This document shows, one piece after another, positions 1 through 13,847 of a stretch of DNA of 64,000 nt. Both the position numbers and the translations under genes were made by a program. How positions within the stretch are numbered: position 1 is the first letter of the stretch; the number at the start of each line of letters is the position of its first letter. The stretch lies in contig NW_026614812.1 of NCBI RefSeq assembly GCF_030052815.1, positions 43,547 through 107,546 of the forward strand, written 5' to 3'. The notes below the pieces were generated by a model that made no database searches, was not told the origin of the DNA, and saw only the letters and a list, made by a program, of their open reading frames with translations. The stretch comes from Hevea brasiliensis (Eukaryota; Streptophyta; Magnoliopsida; Malpighiales; Euphorbiaceae).

Positions 1-1118
1 TGTTTCCTTGATGATCCACCAATTCACTGAATTAAGGAGGGTCAAGCTAATGACCTAAAATTAGCACTCTTTGGGAGGCACCCCAAAATTTTTCCTTATA
101 CTTAATTTTTCTTTTATTTTGCTTCATTTTATACCCCATTGAACTCAAATTTGACATTAAAATTTCTTTCTGTAGGTTAATGGAGATTTTAAGCAAATGT
201 GTATGCTGAATTAAGGGAATAAGTGTTTGTGAAGTTGCTGAACCTTATATTTGTTTTCTCTAGTGCATGTTGTTCTTAACAAAGTCAAATCTGAACTAAT
301 TTGAGCTTTATGTCTGATTGCAGCAACATGGTAGAGTGGAAGGCCATTTTGTTTCAAACTTTTGAGGAAATTGGTGAGATTTATAGTTTTGGGTAATTAA
401 TTTTGATGTAGTGCATTGAGATTGACTTATTTGCCATTGGATATTTTGTGAAATTTCATGATACAATTCTGCAAAAAGTTAGTTATGTGAACAGTGTCTG
501 CAGCAGAATTTTGTTCCTTGTCCATGAATTTTTAATGTTAAGTTTGGGGGTTGAATTTGGGTGTTATTCCTTGTGGTGTGACTGTTAATGTGAATATTAC
601 TTGAATAATGTTTTAGTTTGTGTTTGGTGGATTGATAGATTTTAATTGTTCTTAGTGATTAATTGAGTCTCAATTGGATTTTGAGTGAAATTTTTGTGCA
701 AATTGTGTTTTGGGTTTGGTTTTAGTGTGTTTAGGATCACATGTTTGGGTTATATATCAAGTCATTTAGCACTAGGTTCAACATGATGTATGCTGGGGGT
801 AGTGTCACCATCAAAACTTGTTCTTAGCACTTTAAATTGCTAAAAATGTAAAACCTGCGGAGAGTTTCAAGGGGTCTCACATGCCTCATGTAGCACCTCA
901 TATACAATCACACGGGGCATGTCACTTATCTCTTTTATTCCAACATACCTCATGCTATTCATCTTACACCAAATCACACAAGCATGTCACCCTCCCCAAC
1001 TATTCTCACATGCCTCATGTCAGACCCTAGGTATATCACTACTTAAACCTTTACCCTAGCCATCTCATTCTATTTCATCTCATCAACCGCATGACTCAAA
1101 ACCTTCACTGTTCCTTCC

Positions 1119-2649
1119 ATGGTGCGCACCAAACAACCTTCAACCCACATACCCAAGCCCCGAGCCGTAAAAATGGCTAGTAACAGCAACTCTTCAACCC
1201 CAACACTAAACCCTACACCACCCGATGTTATGCCCGAAATTCCCATTTCGGCCCCAAATCCCCAAATTTTCGATACAAACCCTAATTCTCCACCTCGCCA
1301 ATCCTCTCATTCTACCCCTAATCCCGCCAATGCAACCCAAGACGCCACACCTTCCTCTCAACCACACACAAAATCCACCCCTTCAGCTGTGTATGAGATG
1401 CGAAAAAGAAAAAAATTAGTTCTTAGCTCCTCTGTTCCACCGAAATAGCTTAGGGTTGTTTCTCCAAAAATAGTCAGTACCAGGACTCGCTCTGCTGCCT
1501 AAAGTCCTATTTCACCACAAGTTTCTTTTGCTCCAGCTAGGGTTTAATCACCTCTGCATCTCTTCTGCTCCAACTAGGGTTCAATCACCTCTGCATCATT
1601 TCTCAACTGTGTCTCAAACTGCTCTAGTTATCCCTCAATCTTGTGAGAAGGTAAATTCATTTTACCCATGGACTTTTAGAGATTTTAAAATGAGGAAAAA
1701 TTTTGAAGCACTTGCTAAAAAGAAAATTCTAGCCACCAAGTACATTCTCAGGGAGATAGGGCTTTATGACTCTATTAGTGAATATTTAGAGAATGTAGGT
1801 TGGAGTGATTTTGTTAAAATTCAAGAACTTGCTTCAAAGGAATTGACATTTGAATTTTTAAGCTCACTGCAATTGGATTTCCAGCCCACAAACAATAACC
1901 ATAGGGACACCATTTCCTTTAGGTGTTTGGGTCAAGACAAAGAACTTGGCACTGCTCAAGTGAATGCTTTATTTGGTTTTTGTAATGATGATGCAAAAGT
2001 GATTGAGTGGCAAAGGACTATTTATGACCCCCCTTCATTTTGGACGTCAATTGCACCATATGGAAAATATTACAACCCTAGTTCTGCTAAGGCCTCAGCT
2101 ATCCAAGACCCTGCTCTGAGATATTTATAAAGGTTCATGTCTTACACTATACTAGGCAGAGGGCACAGTAATGGAGTTGTAGGAAAGAATGATTTATTCT
2201 TTTTATGGTGCATGAAAGAGAAGAAAAAGATAAATGGTGCTTATTTTCTTTGCTCTCATATGGAACACATAGTGTCTAAGAATTCAGCTAGTAGTATAGT
2301 TGTTGGAGGGATGGTGACTGTAATTGCCAAATCATTTGGTTTTAACCCTGACCAGTATGTTATGGTGTCTATGGTTGGCCAGTCCTTTTTGGACAGGATT
2401 ATCATGACTCAAATGAAAATTTGTGTAAAAAAGAGTGATGTTTATGTGCTGGTAAATGGGGGACATGAGGGTGAAGAGCAGCAGCAATCACAGGGTATAG
2501 GACAGTAAACTGATGTTGGTCCTTCTAGCTTTCACCTACCTACTATTGGGCAATCAGACTTATTTGCTTTTCTTAAAAATTTGGAAGCCAAAATTGATAG
2601 AATGAGTGATATACGACCACCCATTTCTGATGATAGCAGTGGCAAATGA
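1119..2649 (+). pseudogene. Athila ORF (env-like position), decayed
   Basis: A decayed reading frame in the position of the extra ORF of Athila elements. The first part (1119-1448) opens with MVRTKQPSTHIPKPR, is Pro/Ser/Thr rich and ends at a stop. The second part lies in another frame from about 1501 to 2649, broken by in-frame TAA codons at 2128-2130 and 2506-2508. It carries the Athila/plant-transposon-protein signature: 'LENVGWSDFVKI', 'TFEFLSSL', a QDKELGTAQVNALFGF block, then 'YTILGRGHSNGVV...DLFFLWCM'. Some family members were proposed to be envelope-like, but no signal peptide or membrane segment is visible here. With a frameshift plus two stops it is not expected to make a full protein. 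Confidence 0.78.
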
Positions 2650-5060
2650 GCCAGTGCAATCCACAAATGAAGAAGACCAACCAGCTGTTTAGTTTTAGAA
2701 CTTTGTTTTTGTTAGTTTTAGTTACCTTATGAAACTTTAGTTTTTTAATTGTGTAATTTGGTCAGTCTGTTTATGTTTGAACTGTTAATTTCTTGATTAT
2801 TGAAGCCTCTACATATTTTATCTATTTCTGTAATTTTGTTTTTCTTTATTTCTGTTTGTTTCATGCATCTTCAGTTGACTTGTTCATTGTTGCTGGCTGC
2901 ATTGGTTTCTTTTACTGTGCTACATGCATTGTCTTTGTAATCCAGATTTCTATTGCATTGATCATTTTCTTTAATCTCAATCTCTATGGGCTATTGTAAT
3001 AGCATTACTGATATTGTTCTTCGATAGTCATATAACTGGATTATTGAAAATACAGCAGCTGCTCTTCTGTTAGCTATGACAATTTAGCATCTAAGGTAAC
3101 TTCTGGACATTCACATGCCACATGCTGACACTACTTTCCTTTACCATGCCTCATGCTAAGGATTATGCTATCATATGAGCTATTTGAATTGCTCCAAATT
3201 TGCCAAATTTTTAAAACCCACCAAAATTTTCATGAAGCATGACATGTCCCATGTTGCTACCCAGTGTCAGTTGCTCAGCATTTAGCACAGGGCATGTCAA
3301 TTTACCTTTACTTCAATACGCCTCATGCTTTTTTATTAACATACCTCATGCTCCAAATACTTATAACTAACATGCCTCATGTACATATTCTGGTCATTCA
3401 ACACTAGGCATGTATATTCTAAATGATAACTCTTTTTCACTCTTTCTTGGTTTATATCTTTCGAGCTATCATTTATTGATTTAATTTATATTTTTTCCAC
3501 TTCGATTAAACCAATGAGGACATTGTCTCATTTGAGTTTGGGGGAGGGCAAAATTTTTGCAAAATTTTTGTTCTTTTTTATTTGCATTACTTAAATTCCA
3601 TTTCATTTATACTTAGTTATTTAGTTCGCATACACCATACACCTACACCATGTAAATATATACACTTGTATATAGATATCATATAGATTATATATAGTTT
3701 TATTTCATTTTTTTTATTACTTAAGTTTTTCATCCATTTTAGGAATCATGCATACATAAAAAAATAAATTTCTACCTAATTCTTAGAAGATTGAGAATCA
3801 TTTCGAAAAGCAATTGAGCTTGCCTCTAGATGGGTTTGTTGGATTGAAAGTTCCGGATTGGTATAAAGCTATAAGATTCTTATCTAGGTTTATATCTTCT
3901 TAGCCAAGGGCCACCCAATTAATTACATTGAGTTTTGAGTGCTTAAAGAAAACTCTAGAGTAAGAAATAACTAATTGTTTCTCACCAATCCTAGAACAAG
4001 CCTTCTGGACCTTTCGAGGCGAAATCTTAGTAGTCACTTGAAAGAGAAATGATCAAGACATTCTTTAAATTTTAAATCCACATTTTATTTTTTAGTCTTA
4101 ACCAACCCCACTTTTAAATTTCCCTTTTGAAACCAATTTGATCCTTCATTTATACCCCTTATTTCTTTGGTACCCATAATCTACCTAGCCATAAACCTAA
4201 ACACTTACCTACCCTTTTATGAGAATAATTTGATTAAGTGATAGATATCTTAAAAAAATAATAATAAATAAATAATAAAAAAATTAATAATAATTAAATG
4301 GGAGAAGTACTAAAGTAAAAGTGGCTAGCAATCATATCATGTTATAAAAATTATTTACCATCCAAGTACATAAAGAAATGAGTTTGGGGGTGGATTAAAA
4401 AGGAACAATTGCAATGCAAAATTCAATATTATTTATGTAGTTCCTAAAAGAGTTCAAAAAAAAAATTATATGCTAGCATTGGTGATTTATTTTAAAGTTC
4501 TTCCTCCCATTTAATTCAAAAAAAAAAATAAAATAAAAATAAAAATAAAAATAAAAGAAAAGTGTATCTTGATCTTTTTAACAATTTAATTATTCTCATG
4601 TTTTACTTTCCTTTTACCTTTTCTTTGTTAGCCACATTATTACCCCTTAGCCCCATTACAACAATTAAAAGTCCTTTTGATCTCTTGATTGTGTTTTGCT
4701 ACATTAGTGGAGATTGGATTAGTTGGTTTGCCAATGGGATTGGCACATTATTCATCCATTAACTATTTCTATCATCATTTGAGACACTTTAGTTTATGGA
4801 TTGTTTTAGAGCTTATTTGAGCATGATTTCTCTATGTAATTGATTGGTTTGGGTTTGATAGAATGAATAATTGACCTGAGGCTAAGCGGTGATAATTTTG
4901 GTAAGAATTGAATTCCTTATACCTTGAAGGTGGGTATATGGTTTATTGGTGGCTAGAGGTAAGTTTGAGAGCTTAGATGAGTGATTTTCATGAATCTAAG
5001 AAAAAGAGGTACCCCAGTTGCATATAATTATTTTTAATTTGCTTGAGGGCAAGCAAAAGT
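2650..5060 (+). other. Noncoding interior of Athila element
   Basis: No credible gene is present. The stretch holds recurrent CATGCCTCATG motifs (3145 and 3371 exact, several diverged copies between 3110 and 3410). It also has an Athila-like 'GAGGACATTGTCTCATTTG' followed by a G tract near 3535, a second G tract near 4384, and A-rich simple sequence at 4520-4560. Confidence 0.6.
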
Positions 5061-5077
5061 TTGAGTTTGGGGAAATT
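5061..5077 (+). other. Polypurine tract of Athila element
   Basis: The purine-rich TTGAGTTTGGGGAAA stretch lies immediately upstream of the TGATAAACCC start of the LTR. This is where plus-strand DNA priming occurs in LTR retroelements. Confidence 0.65.
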
Positions 5078-6682
5078 TGATAAACCCATTTTATATAGGT
5101 ATTTTAGGGTAGTTTTGCATCTATTTTGCCTTTTTTAGTTTAGTAATTTTATGCCTTTAATGCTTATTTTAGTTAATTTGTTAATTTTAGTTTCATTATA
5201 TTTGATTTTTGAAATTTTAATGTTTTTGATAGGTTTTAATAAGGTTTAAAGGCAAAAAGGTCTATATAGAAGAAATTCAAAGTGATTTGGAAGTTTAAAA
5301 TAGTATGAAAAAATGAAGAAAATTTGCCTAATGAAGAAGACCAGACGAGATTTTCAAGGGCTTCAATATGCCCCGTGTTGAAGGTCGTGTGAAGAAAAGA
5401 GTCAGCCAACAGGAATCCACATGAGGCATGTAAATTCAACACTGGGTCGTGTAGACAGAGATTTTGGAACCAAACACGCCGAAAGTTTCAGGGACTTCAA
5501 CATGCCTTGTGTAGCTAGTCGTGCAGAATCTAAAGGCTCCTCCTCTGAATCAACATGAGGCATGTGGAAAATAACTTAAATCCACATGAGGCATGCAGGA
5601 TGGTGCTGGCAGATTTGCTAACATGGAAAAATTCTCTTTTCACACCTTTTGCACCTTTTGTCTTTATTCCTTTAGAGACTATTGTTAGGGTAAACCTTGA
5701 GGGGATATATAAGCATCATATTCTCATTTTTACTATAAGGAGAAAGAGAGAGAAAAATCAAAAGAGGAAGAAAAGAAGGAATCACACTATTTTTTGGAGG
5801 AAGAACACTTGCAGAATGACGTTTTCAGCTTCCATTTTCAGAGATTTAGATTCTCTTCTTCTGAGTTCTTTTATTTTTAGTCTTATTTTCATGTTTTCTT
5901 GCTCTATTTCATATTTACTACTTGTAAATACAAGCATAAGTGAGTAGATACTTAAGATTTTAGAGTTGGGTGTAAGATTTAAGTTTTATTTGCTGATTTG
6001 GACTGGTTTTAACCAGATTTTAGTATATATAAGTTTTGATTCTTATCTTGTGTGCTTATTTACACACCCATTGTTGATACATTTTGGGTTTTGTTCTTAA
6101 TCTTAGATTGAAGGACTGAGAGGTGAAATCCTATGATAGATAATCAAGATAATGAACTTAATCACCTAGTGTTAGAAATAAACTAGTGGGTTAAGAGGAA
6201 TTTAAAGTTGATTAAAGTGCTTAAAGGGTTTTGAGTAATTAAACATTGCATGAGAATGGAGTTTAGTTTCCTTTAAAATACTCTTTAGTTTGCTTGAAAG
6301 AGAAATTAAAGGAAATCAGAATCAACTTCCTTCAAACTTGTATTTCCCTTAATCTTGGTTTGCCTATCCAAATCTCAATGAAATTTAATTCATGAACCTC
6401 AACTCTGGAATCAATTTTTATCATTAATTAATTAAATCTTTAATTACTTGCTGAAATTTTAGTAAATTAGTATAATGCTTAGAAATTTAATTGCTTATTT
6501 CATTATAATTTCCTTATTTTTCCACTTTAATTTGCTACATATCTTACTCTATTTTTGGCATAAATTATTGATAGCCTGAATAATCGTGACTTTTATAGTT
6601 TGGTACTCAAATAACAAATCTCTGTGAGATGATATCTTTTCTTTACTACTTGAACTACCCGTATACTTCGGAGTATGCATCA
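5078..6682 (+). repeat. 3' LTR of Athila element
   Basis: The LTR starts TGATAAACCCATTTTATA, the usual Athila/Tat LTR head after a polypurine tract. It most likely ends at GTATGCATCA (6682), after a 'CTGTGAGATGATATC...ACCCGTATACTTCGG' tail that resembles the 3' end of related plant LTRs. Length is about 1.6 kb, usual for the family. The LTR half carries CATGAGGCATG copies at 5420, 5554 and 5585. The 3' border is inferred, because the 5' LTR is not in the window to compare. Confidence 0.65.
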
Positions 6683-8460
6683 CTTTTGAGAAGATTTGCT
6701 TGGCATTTTCTAGATTGGAAGGTGGATTCTTCCATTTAAAAGCTTGGGGGAGCGAATTCAAGTTTTAGATCTTTGGTTCTCTCACTTCTAAGCTCCAAGA
6801 AAAGAGGTAACTTTTTTTTGTATTTAAGATGAGATTTGGGAAGTTTATGCATGTTAGGGTTAGGGTTTTTTATTTTTATGTTGAAACTTCATATTTTATT
6901 GTTAATTTAATCATCTTTAAGTGTTATGGGCCTTAAATGGCTAGTTTCCTTTAATGGATTTGAGGGAATCCTTGTTTATGTTATGTTAGTTTTGGGGAAA
7001 ACCTAGATTTTGTGTTCTTGAATGATGTATGTTGATATTGAGTGTAATTTCAATTATTTTAGGCCCTAGAGACATGTTTCCAAGTTTGTTTATTGAAAGC
7101 CATAATTTTAGTAGTAAAAGCATGCAGTTTCTCGAGAAAATTTGGAAATTTTTCAAGTTCGCCAGCCAAAGTCAGTCGCAGTTGGTACTGAACTTAAAGG
7201 CCATCCAAAGCCTGAGATAAGACTTCGGCAGCCGAAGTCTAAGACTTCAACAGTCGAAGTGGGTTCTGCCAGGCCTATTCTCCCTTCTCTTCCAAAGTTC
7301 CAAAACATGATTTTATGGTTCATAAAGGGCCTAGAATAAGATGTTTGATGTGTGTATGGAGTTTTAGAGCTTCAAATAACTCCTTAGGTTCTGATGTTTG
7401 TAGGATCAAACTTAAGAGATTTGGGAAGCTAAGAATTCAAGGCTAGTTATCATTCGTGTTAGGTGGTTGATAAGCTACAAGAGGTAAGTAACTCTAACCC
7501 TGATTAATGTAAAATTATTTAAATATGATTGTGATCATCCACATGCATTATTTTATTTTTTACTAGGTGTATGTATCTAAAACATGAACATGTTACATTT
7601 TTGTATAATTGTTATTGATGCATTATGGAATTTGGATGACCCACTGATTCGATATATATATATATATATATGTTTATGATGTGATCATACATGATCTGTG
7701 ATGGTAAGACCAGGTGAAGCCTAATAAGCTCCCGGAGCACTATTTTAGGCAAAAGTCCTGAGAAGCCTCTGTATGAGCTGGGTATATTGAATATTTTAAG
7801 TGGAAGTCCTGATGAGCATCTGTATGAGCGGGGCAAATTGGATCTGGTGAATCACTGATGACACGTCCATCTTATGTGAAATGTTTATGATGTGAAATAA
7901 TGCATTATATATGTATAAAATGAATGTTATAATTAATTAATATTAGTTAATTTACTCACTGAGCTTGTGTAAGCTCACCTTTTTCCCCTAACCCCAGGTG
8001 CAGGAGTGTAGAAGTAGAAGAGTTCCTTGAAGCTTGACCAGCAGGAGTAGCTGTAAAGTGCTTATATGTATGTTGTATGTTAATGGACATGTAACATGTG
8101 AAGGAATAGTTACTGTGTTGGTATTCAAGTTTTTTTATTGATGTTTTAAGTATTAGTGATGTAATCATGGATATCTGTAATCTAAGCTAACTCTTTATTT
8201 TAAGTGTGTATGTTGAACTAATTACACTTTAGTGATTTTATGTATGTAAATGTTTAAATTCTGAGTTAATTTCATATTAATTATGAATGAGAAAACTAAA
8301 ATGTAATAGTTTAGAATATGCTTGGATTGTGAGATACAGTAATATGTTATTGTTTAATAAGTTTTAGGCTTATTATGGGTTCTAGCATCCTTAAGCCGAA
8401 TCGATCCTTAGCCCTAGTAACAACCTTCAGGTTGAATCGTTAGAGATATATGAATACTTT
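6683..8460 (+). mobile_element. LTR-like remnant of a second gypsy element
   Basis: No gene. The region has LTR character: 'ACTCACTGAGCTTGTGTAAGCTCACC' around 7955-7980 (a motif common in plant gypsy LTRs), a CAGGTGCAGGAGTGTAG tail, and a ~51-bp near-duplicate built on AGTCCTGA...CTGTATGAGC (7754 and 7805). An (AT)n run sits at 7652-7671. Borders and a target duplication could not be fixed, so this may be a truncated or solo LTR. Confidence 0.45.
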
Positions 8461-8759
8461 AATTAGTTTACATTTATAATAATATATTCTTAATCATCTC
8501 TCTATATATAATGATTTTTAGAAATAATTTCAAAAATTTTAGCATGTGATTTAATATATTATTAATAGAAGGATAAAATTTTTATTTTTATCAAATTAAT
8601 ATTATAAGATTTTAAGATATTACATTTTATCTATATCCATTTATGTAATGCTTAGATGGTATTTTTTTTTTAAAATTTCAATTAGTGTCAATATTAAGTT
8701 AATATTCAATTAAAAATTATTACAAGAATATATTTTTATATATTTTTCTTATAAATTAA

Positions 8760-8816
<57 letters not shown>

Positions 8817-11111
8817 CAGTTCATGTATTTTCTTATATATTTTATATTATTTTAACAATTCATTTTGTTTACCTTATTTACAATCCATTTTTTTCTAATT
8901 TTATTTAAATATATTTATTTAATTATTTTTTTAACATTAAAAGTTTCAATATTATAAATAATATAAAAATTAAGAATTCACAATTTCACTTATTTATTTG
9001 CCCTTTAATTAATTAAGTTTATGTCCTTTTTAAAACAACTTACACAGTTAGAACCTTCGATTTTTTTTTTTTAACTAAAATTGCATATTTTTGTTTATTT
9101 CAATTTAAATAATTAATATTTTATAAATAGCAACTTTATAATTATCTTAAAATTATATAGATAGATAGATTATAGATTTTTTTTTTCACTTATTAATTTC
9201 TTATTTTAGTTAACTACTTTTTATAAAATTTTATATTTTATTGAAATTAAATATAAGTATGACTAAAAATTCTAAATTCATATAAACTCTAACATTAAGA
9301 AATTTAAATTTATATAAATATTAACATTAATTTAAATAGTAAAAATATAATTATAATTAATTTTAAAAATAAATGGTATTTTTGAAAAGCCAATATTCCC
9401 CGTCCCTTCTCACATTTATATATAATATAAATTCTAATTTTAAATTGGATGAATTTGATTATAAATATAGCTCTATGCATAGTAATGCACTTATATGTGG
9501 AGATGATAACGAGTTGGATTTTTACGGGTATTCGATCTGATCGAATCCTAATAGGACGGATTTGGGTATTATATAATTGAGTTTTGAATGGGTTCAGATT
9601 TAAAATTTAATATCCATAACCGGTTTGGATCAGATTCGGGTTTTACTTATTGAGTATACTTACCCAAACCCGTTTGTATACATATTTAATTAAATATAAA
9701 ATATATATTTTTTTATAATAATATTTAACATTTTTATATATTTTATTTTATATAGAATAAAATTAAAATATTTTATGGAATTATTAAATTTTTAAAATAT
9801 ATATTATTAATAAAAATAATTTTTATATAAATTTTTAATTAAAATATATAAAATTAAACAGGTTTGAGTATTTTCTTAATAATAATAATTGAGTTTGGAA
9901 TGAGTTTGAATAATTAAAAATAAATTTTAACTACATTTAAAATGGGATTAAATTTTAAAAATATTAATCAAATTTAAATTCGAGTAAGGTAATTTTCACG
10001 GTTGTTAACCCTAATTGTGTGGTATCTTATAAATTAGGCTTGTTCCCACCACTTTGTTATTAAAAATTAGATGTTTGACTTTGGAAGAGTTAAATCAAAA
10101 CTGAAGAGTTAAATCAAAACTCATTTATAGCAATAAATGATGATAGATTTAAAAAAGAAAAAAAATGTATTTATCAATTTTTAATTTATTAATTACTTAA
10201 TATATTTGAAATAAAAATACTTTCAATATTCTAATTTACTTCATTTATTTGTAAATTAAAATTTTAATTTTATTTAGAATATATACAATGTAAATTAATC
10301 ATAAAATTAAAAATAACCTAAATTAAAACATCAAAATTGATTATAATTTATTAAATATTTTACATAACAACTTTGATTTAATTTATTAAAAATTGATTAT
10401 AGTATATTTGTCAATGTAATTTGTTTTTTTATAAAATTTAATATATTAAAATAAAAAAAATCAAGAAATTAATAATAAATATATAAATTGATTGTGTAAA
10501 GTATAAGTTAAAAATATTGAGATTGAAAATTTTTTGAGCTAAATATATAGAATTCAGGACTTTAAAAATATATATTTCTCATAATTATTCCTGATTCAAT
10601 ATACAGTACATTACTTTTTTTTTGGTAAATTTATATTTGAATTTCTATTCTTTTAAGCTCTTATTAAAAAAATTAAAAAAATTTGTAAAATTAATATAAA
10701 AAATATTGAAATAAATAAATAAATAAATGAAACTCAAAAGTCAAAACACTGCATAATGTTGTTTTCTTTCCCCATGAAAGTGACTCTAATAAATGGACAT
10801 GGGAGAATTAAGTTTATAGTTAGGTTATGATCACATCTTAAAAGAAATAAAATCAACAAATTATCCAAAATGGCATAATTATTGACTATCTTATCTATTT
10901 TGACATTTCCAATTTTATTGACAAAGAAAAATAGATGACATGAGAGGGGCCATAAGAGACTTTGTCTAGGATCTTGTTACTAATGTTCAATTTTACCCAT
11001 TTTTAAGTTTTGTCAAATTATGTTAACTTTATAAATATGAAGAAAAAAAAAAAGTTTAAGTGTGAAGTTGACAAAGTGACTATTTATCATACATATAAAT
11101 TTAATATTTAA
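8461..11111. other. AT-rich intergenic DNA
   Basis: No gene seen. It contains a long (AT)n array at 8763-8812, short GATA repeats at 9160-9167, and an exact 19-bp tandem copy (GAAGAGTTAAATCAAAACT) at 10084-10121. About 9498-10012 resembles a decayed hAT-like nonautonomous element: ATGATAACGAGTTGGA near the left end, GTTGTTAACCCTA at the right, and 'cggg/ggttt' motifs between. No convincing target duplication was found for it. Confidence 0.5.
8763..8812. repeat. (AT)n microsatellite
   Basis: About 25 uninterrupted AT dinucleotides. Confidence 0.95.
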
Positions 11112-11550
11112 AGGGTATTTGATTTACTTTATAAATTAGTTAAATCTATAAGTCGAAAGTTATAAGTAAATTAGTATTTAATTTAATTTAATAAATTAAA
11201 AAAATTACTTAAAATAAGTTAAAAGTCATAAATAAAGATACTTTACTTGTGATTTATCTATTTATTTTAAAACTATTTTTTAACAAAGTAAAATGACTAT
11301 ATTATTCTAATATTTTTTAAAAATATCAATATTATCATTATTTTAACGGCTAGAATACTTAATTATTTATTTTTTAATGATTATAATTAACCAAATTACT
11401 TTTAAACACTTTTTACCAAAGATTTATTTAAAAGTTATTTTTAAGTAATTTTACTAAATAATTAATTACATATTTTTAATTTAACTTATAAATTAAAAAA
11501 TATATTTTAAGTCACAAATTAAAAGTAAATAGTTAAATCAAACACTCTCT
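11112..11550. mobile_element. MITE-like element with imperfect terminal inverted repeats
   Basis: The left end GGGTATTTGATTTACTTTAT is mirrored by the right end AAATCAAACACTCTC, read in reverse as GAGTGTTTGATTT. The interior is AT-rich and noncoding. The GGGTGTTTGGTTTA-type terminus is common in plant MITEs. The target duplication is not clear. Confidence 0.5.
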
Positions 11551-12276
11551 TATTTAATAATTTTTTTAAAAAAATATTTATTCAATAACTTAATTGATTA
11601 AATGATGATTAAATTTTCACATAACTAATTAAATTTAAATCTCTTATTTTAAATCATGACAACCAAATATATATATATAAAAAAAAAAACAAATAAAAAG
11701 GCAGCAGCAATTTTTAATATGGAGGCAAACATATGAGAGATCTTCATGCAATTACCATCATCAATCACCATCTCAAGATTGTGCAATTGTTCTCCTATGT
11801 ATTACTTGTTTCATAAGGGGAAGAAAAGAAAGGTGAAGGAGCTTCAGCAATGGCCAATTGAAATATCCAATTGCAACTTTTATATCTTTGAAAAATAAAA
11901 AGAAAGAGCACAAGGTCGAAAAAGCATAGAGAGATAAGGGCTTTTTGCATTGCTATTGGAGACTGCAAATGAAAAAATAAATTATTATTTAACTTATTTA
12001 TTAAAAATGCATTACAATATATTATAACATATCATTATATTATTCTATTTTTTATTATCACAAAATTTTAATTTAGTACTTTATTTATTTTATAGAATTT
12101 TTTTTTTAAAAAATATTTCTTACATTTTCTTGCTTGTAAAGCATTCAGAAAAATAAATTATTGAGAAATATTTTTCTAATTAAAAAAAATAAAATTATTT
12201 TTAAAGAAATAACTTGCTTTTTTAAATAGAAGAAATTATTTTTTATTTTATAAATTTTAATAATTTTATTAAAATG

Positions 12277-12339
<63 letters not shown>

Positions 12340-12764
12340 TTAGAACCCTTGCTAAACCTTCTTTGATATGGGATATCAAAATTCAGAAACACATTTTGAT
12401 CAATTCCTATTCCTATTCCATAACTTTTTATTTTGGCCCTTCGCTCACTCCAAGTTGATGTTAAAAAAAAATATTCTTTTAAATTTAAAAGTAATAAAAT
12501 AATAATTATTAAATATATATTCTTTATTGGGAGGACTTTATTAAATATCTTTTTCAGTCTAAATTTTGGGAATATCACATACTTAAATAAAAAAAATAAA
12601 ATAAATAATATTTTTATTTTATATATTTATATTTTAAAATTAATTTATAAAATTTTATTAATTAAATTTTGATATAAACTTATAATCTTTTTTTTAATAA
12701 ACAAATTTATATGATAATAAATTAAAATAAAAATTAAAACAAGTGAAAAATCCCTGCTTAAACT
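11551..12764. other. AT-rich intergenic DNA with long (AT)n
   Basis: No gene. An (AT)n array of more than 25 units lies at 12280-12337. Long open frames here are products of that repeat. Confidence 0.6.
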
Positions 12765-12772
12765 CTTGTGGG

Positions 12773-13847
12773 TAGGGGTGGCCAAGGTCCGGTTTTGAAT
12801 TGAAATCGAATCGGAATCGATTCGGTCAAAATCGGTCAAAATCGAAACCGACTTCGATCCGGACCAAAACCGTCCTTTTGCGGTTTGGTTCAGGTTCATA
12901 TTTTTTAAGAACCTTGAACTGGTGGTTCCGAACCGAATTAAATCGATGATTTAAAACCGGATTAAACCGACGATTTAAATATAAAAAAAATTCAATAAAT
13001 ATGTTACGTCACTCCCAATTCATTTATATATATCATTAATTCTCTACACAATTTTTCTATACATTTTCTTCACTTCTTAATATTTTTTCAATTTTTCTCA
13101 AATTCTCTAAATAATTATTTTCTACACTCATTTTAATTTCCAATACTCTCTCAATTTTTCTACTTTATTATTTTATATGCTTAATGAAATTTTTAATACT
13201 ATCTCATTTACTTTATTATTACTTTAAATCCTCAATAAAATTTTCAATACCCTCTATTTTAATTTTTTTTCTCTTTTATAATTTTTAATTATCAATTATT
13301 ATATAATTTAAAAAAAAGGGCAAGTAATAGAACTATAAATTTTTATTCCTCTAAATCCTAAAGAGACATATTGGCAAAATTAAGTTCATACACTTTTTGC
13401 TAATTTCTTTAAAAAAAATTAATTTCATCTTTAATTTTTTAATCAGGGTCAAGTATTTATTTATTAAATTTTTCTTAAAGATAAATTATTTTCTTTTTTT
13501 TTTCTTATTTTATTTTGATTAAAAGATTTTTAAGAAAAATTAAACTATTTTTACAAATATAACTTAAATTTTGAATCAATAAAATTTTTCTCTAATTTTT
13601 TTTATCTAAACTACCCTTAAACCATCCCTAAACCACTTCCAAACCGTCCTCCAAATTGTTTTGAACCGTTCTTTTTTCGAATTGCCCTTCAAACCGTTTT
13701 AAACCGAGGCTCAAGCCGGAACTGGTGGTTCAGAAACCGTCTTCCAAATCGTCCTCTGATGGTTTGGTTCAAGTTCATGATTTTATTAAACTTAAACCGA
13801 CGGTTCAGAAACCATAACCGGCAATTCCTGAACCGTGGCCAACCCTA
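12773..13847. mobile_element. Nonautonomous hAT transposon
   Basis: Termini are TAGGGGTGGCCAAG on the left and, in reverse complement, TAGGGTTGGCCACG on the right. They are flanked by a perfect 8-bp duplication CTTGTGGG (12765-12772 and 13848-13855). An 8-bp duplication and TAGGG-type short inverted repeats are diagnostic of hAT elements. The 1075-bp interior has no transposase frame. It is rich in subterminal AACCG/CGGTT motifs on both sides, as expected for transposase-binding repeats. Confidence 0.88.

Larger units (their letters stand above)
1..6682 (+). mobile_element. Athila-type Ty3/gypsy retrotransposon, 3' part
   Basis: The window opens just downstream of pol. Positions 1-90 show the spacer typical of Athila elements, with a TAATGACCTAAAATTAGCAC stretch followed by TGGGAGGCACCCCAA. 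Next come an Athila ORF (1119-2649), a long noncoding stretch with two G-rich 'TTTGAGTTTGGGGG' tracts (about 3530 and 4380), a polypurine tract before 5078, and a 3' LTR. Gag, pol and the 5' LTR lie outside the window, so total length is unknown. The family order (pol, extra ORF, LTR) is established for Athila/Tat elements. Assignment here rests on the ORF type and these linker motifs. Confidence 0.8.

Noticed and set aside
9498..10012. Second hAT element like the one at 12773
   Set aside because: Ends are suggestive, but the flanking 8-mers (TATATGTG and ATTGTGTG) match at only five positions, so it is kept only as a weak note.
12243..12578. Open frames rich in Tyr-Ile repeats around AT microsatellites (also 7612, 22021, 27229, 30876, 59458, 61946)
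   Set aside because: They are translations of (AT)n arrays; no domain, no gene context.
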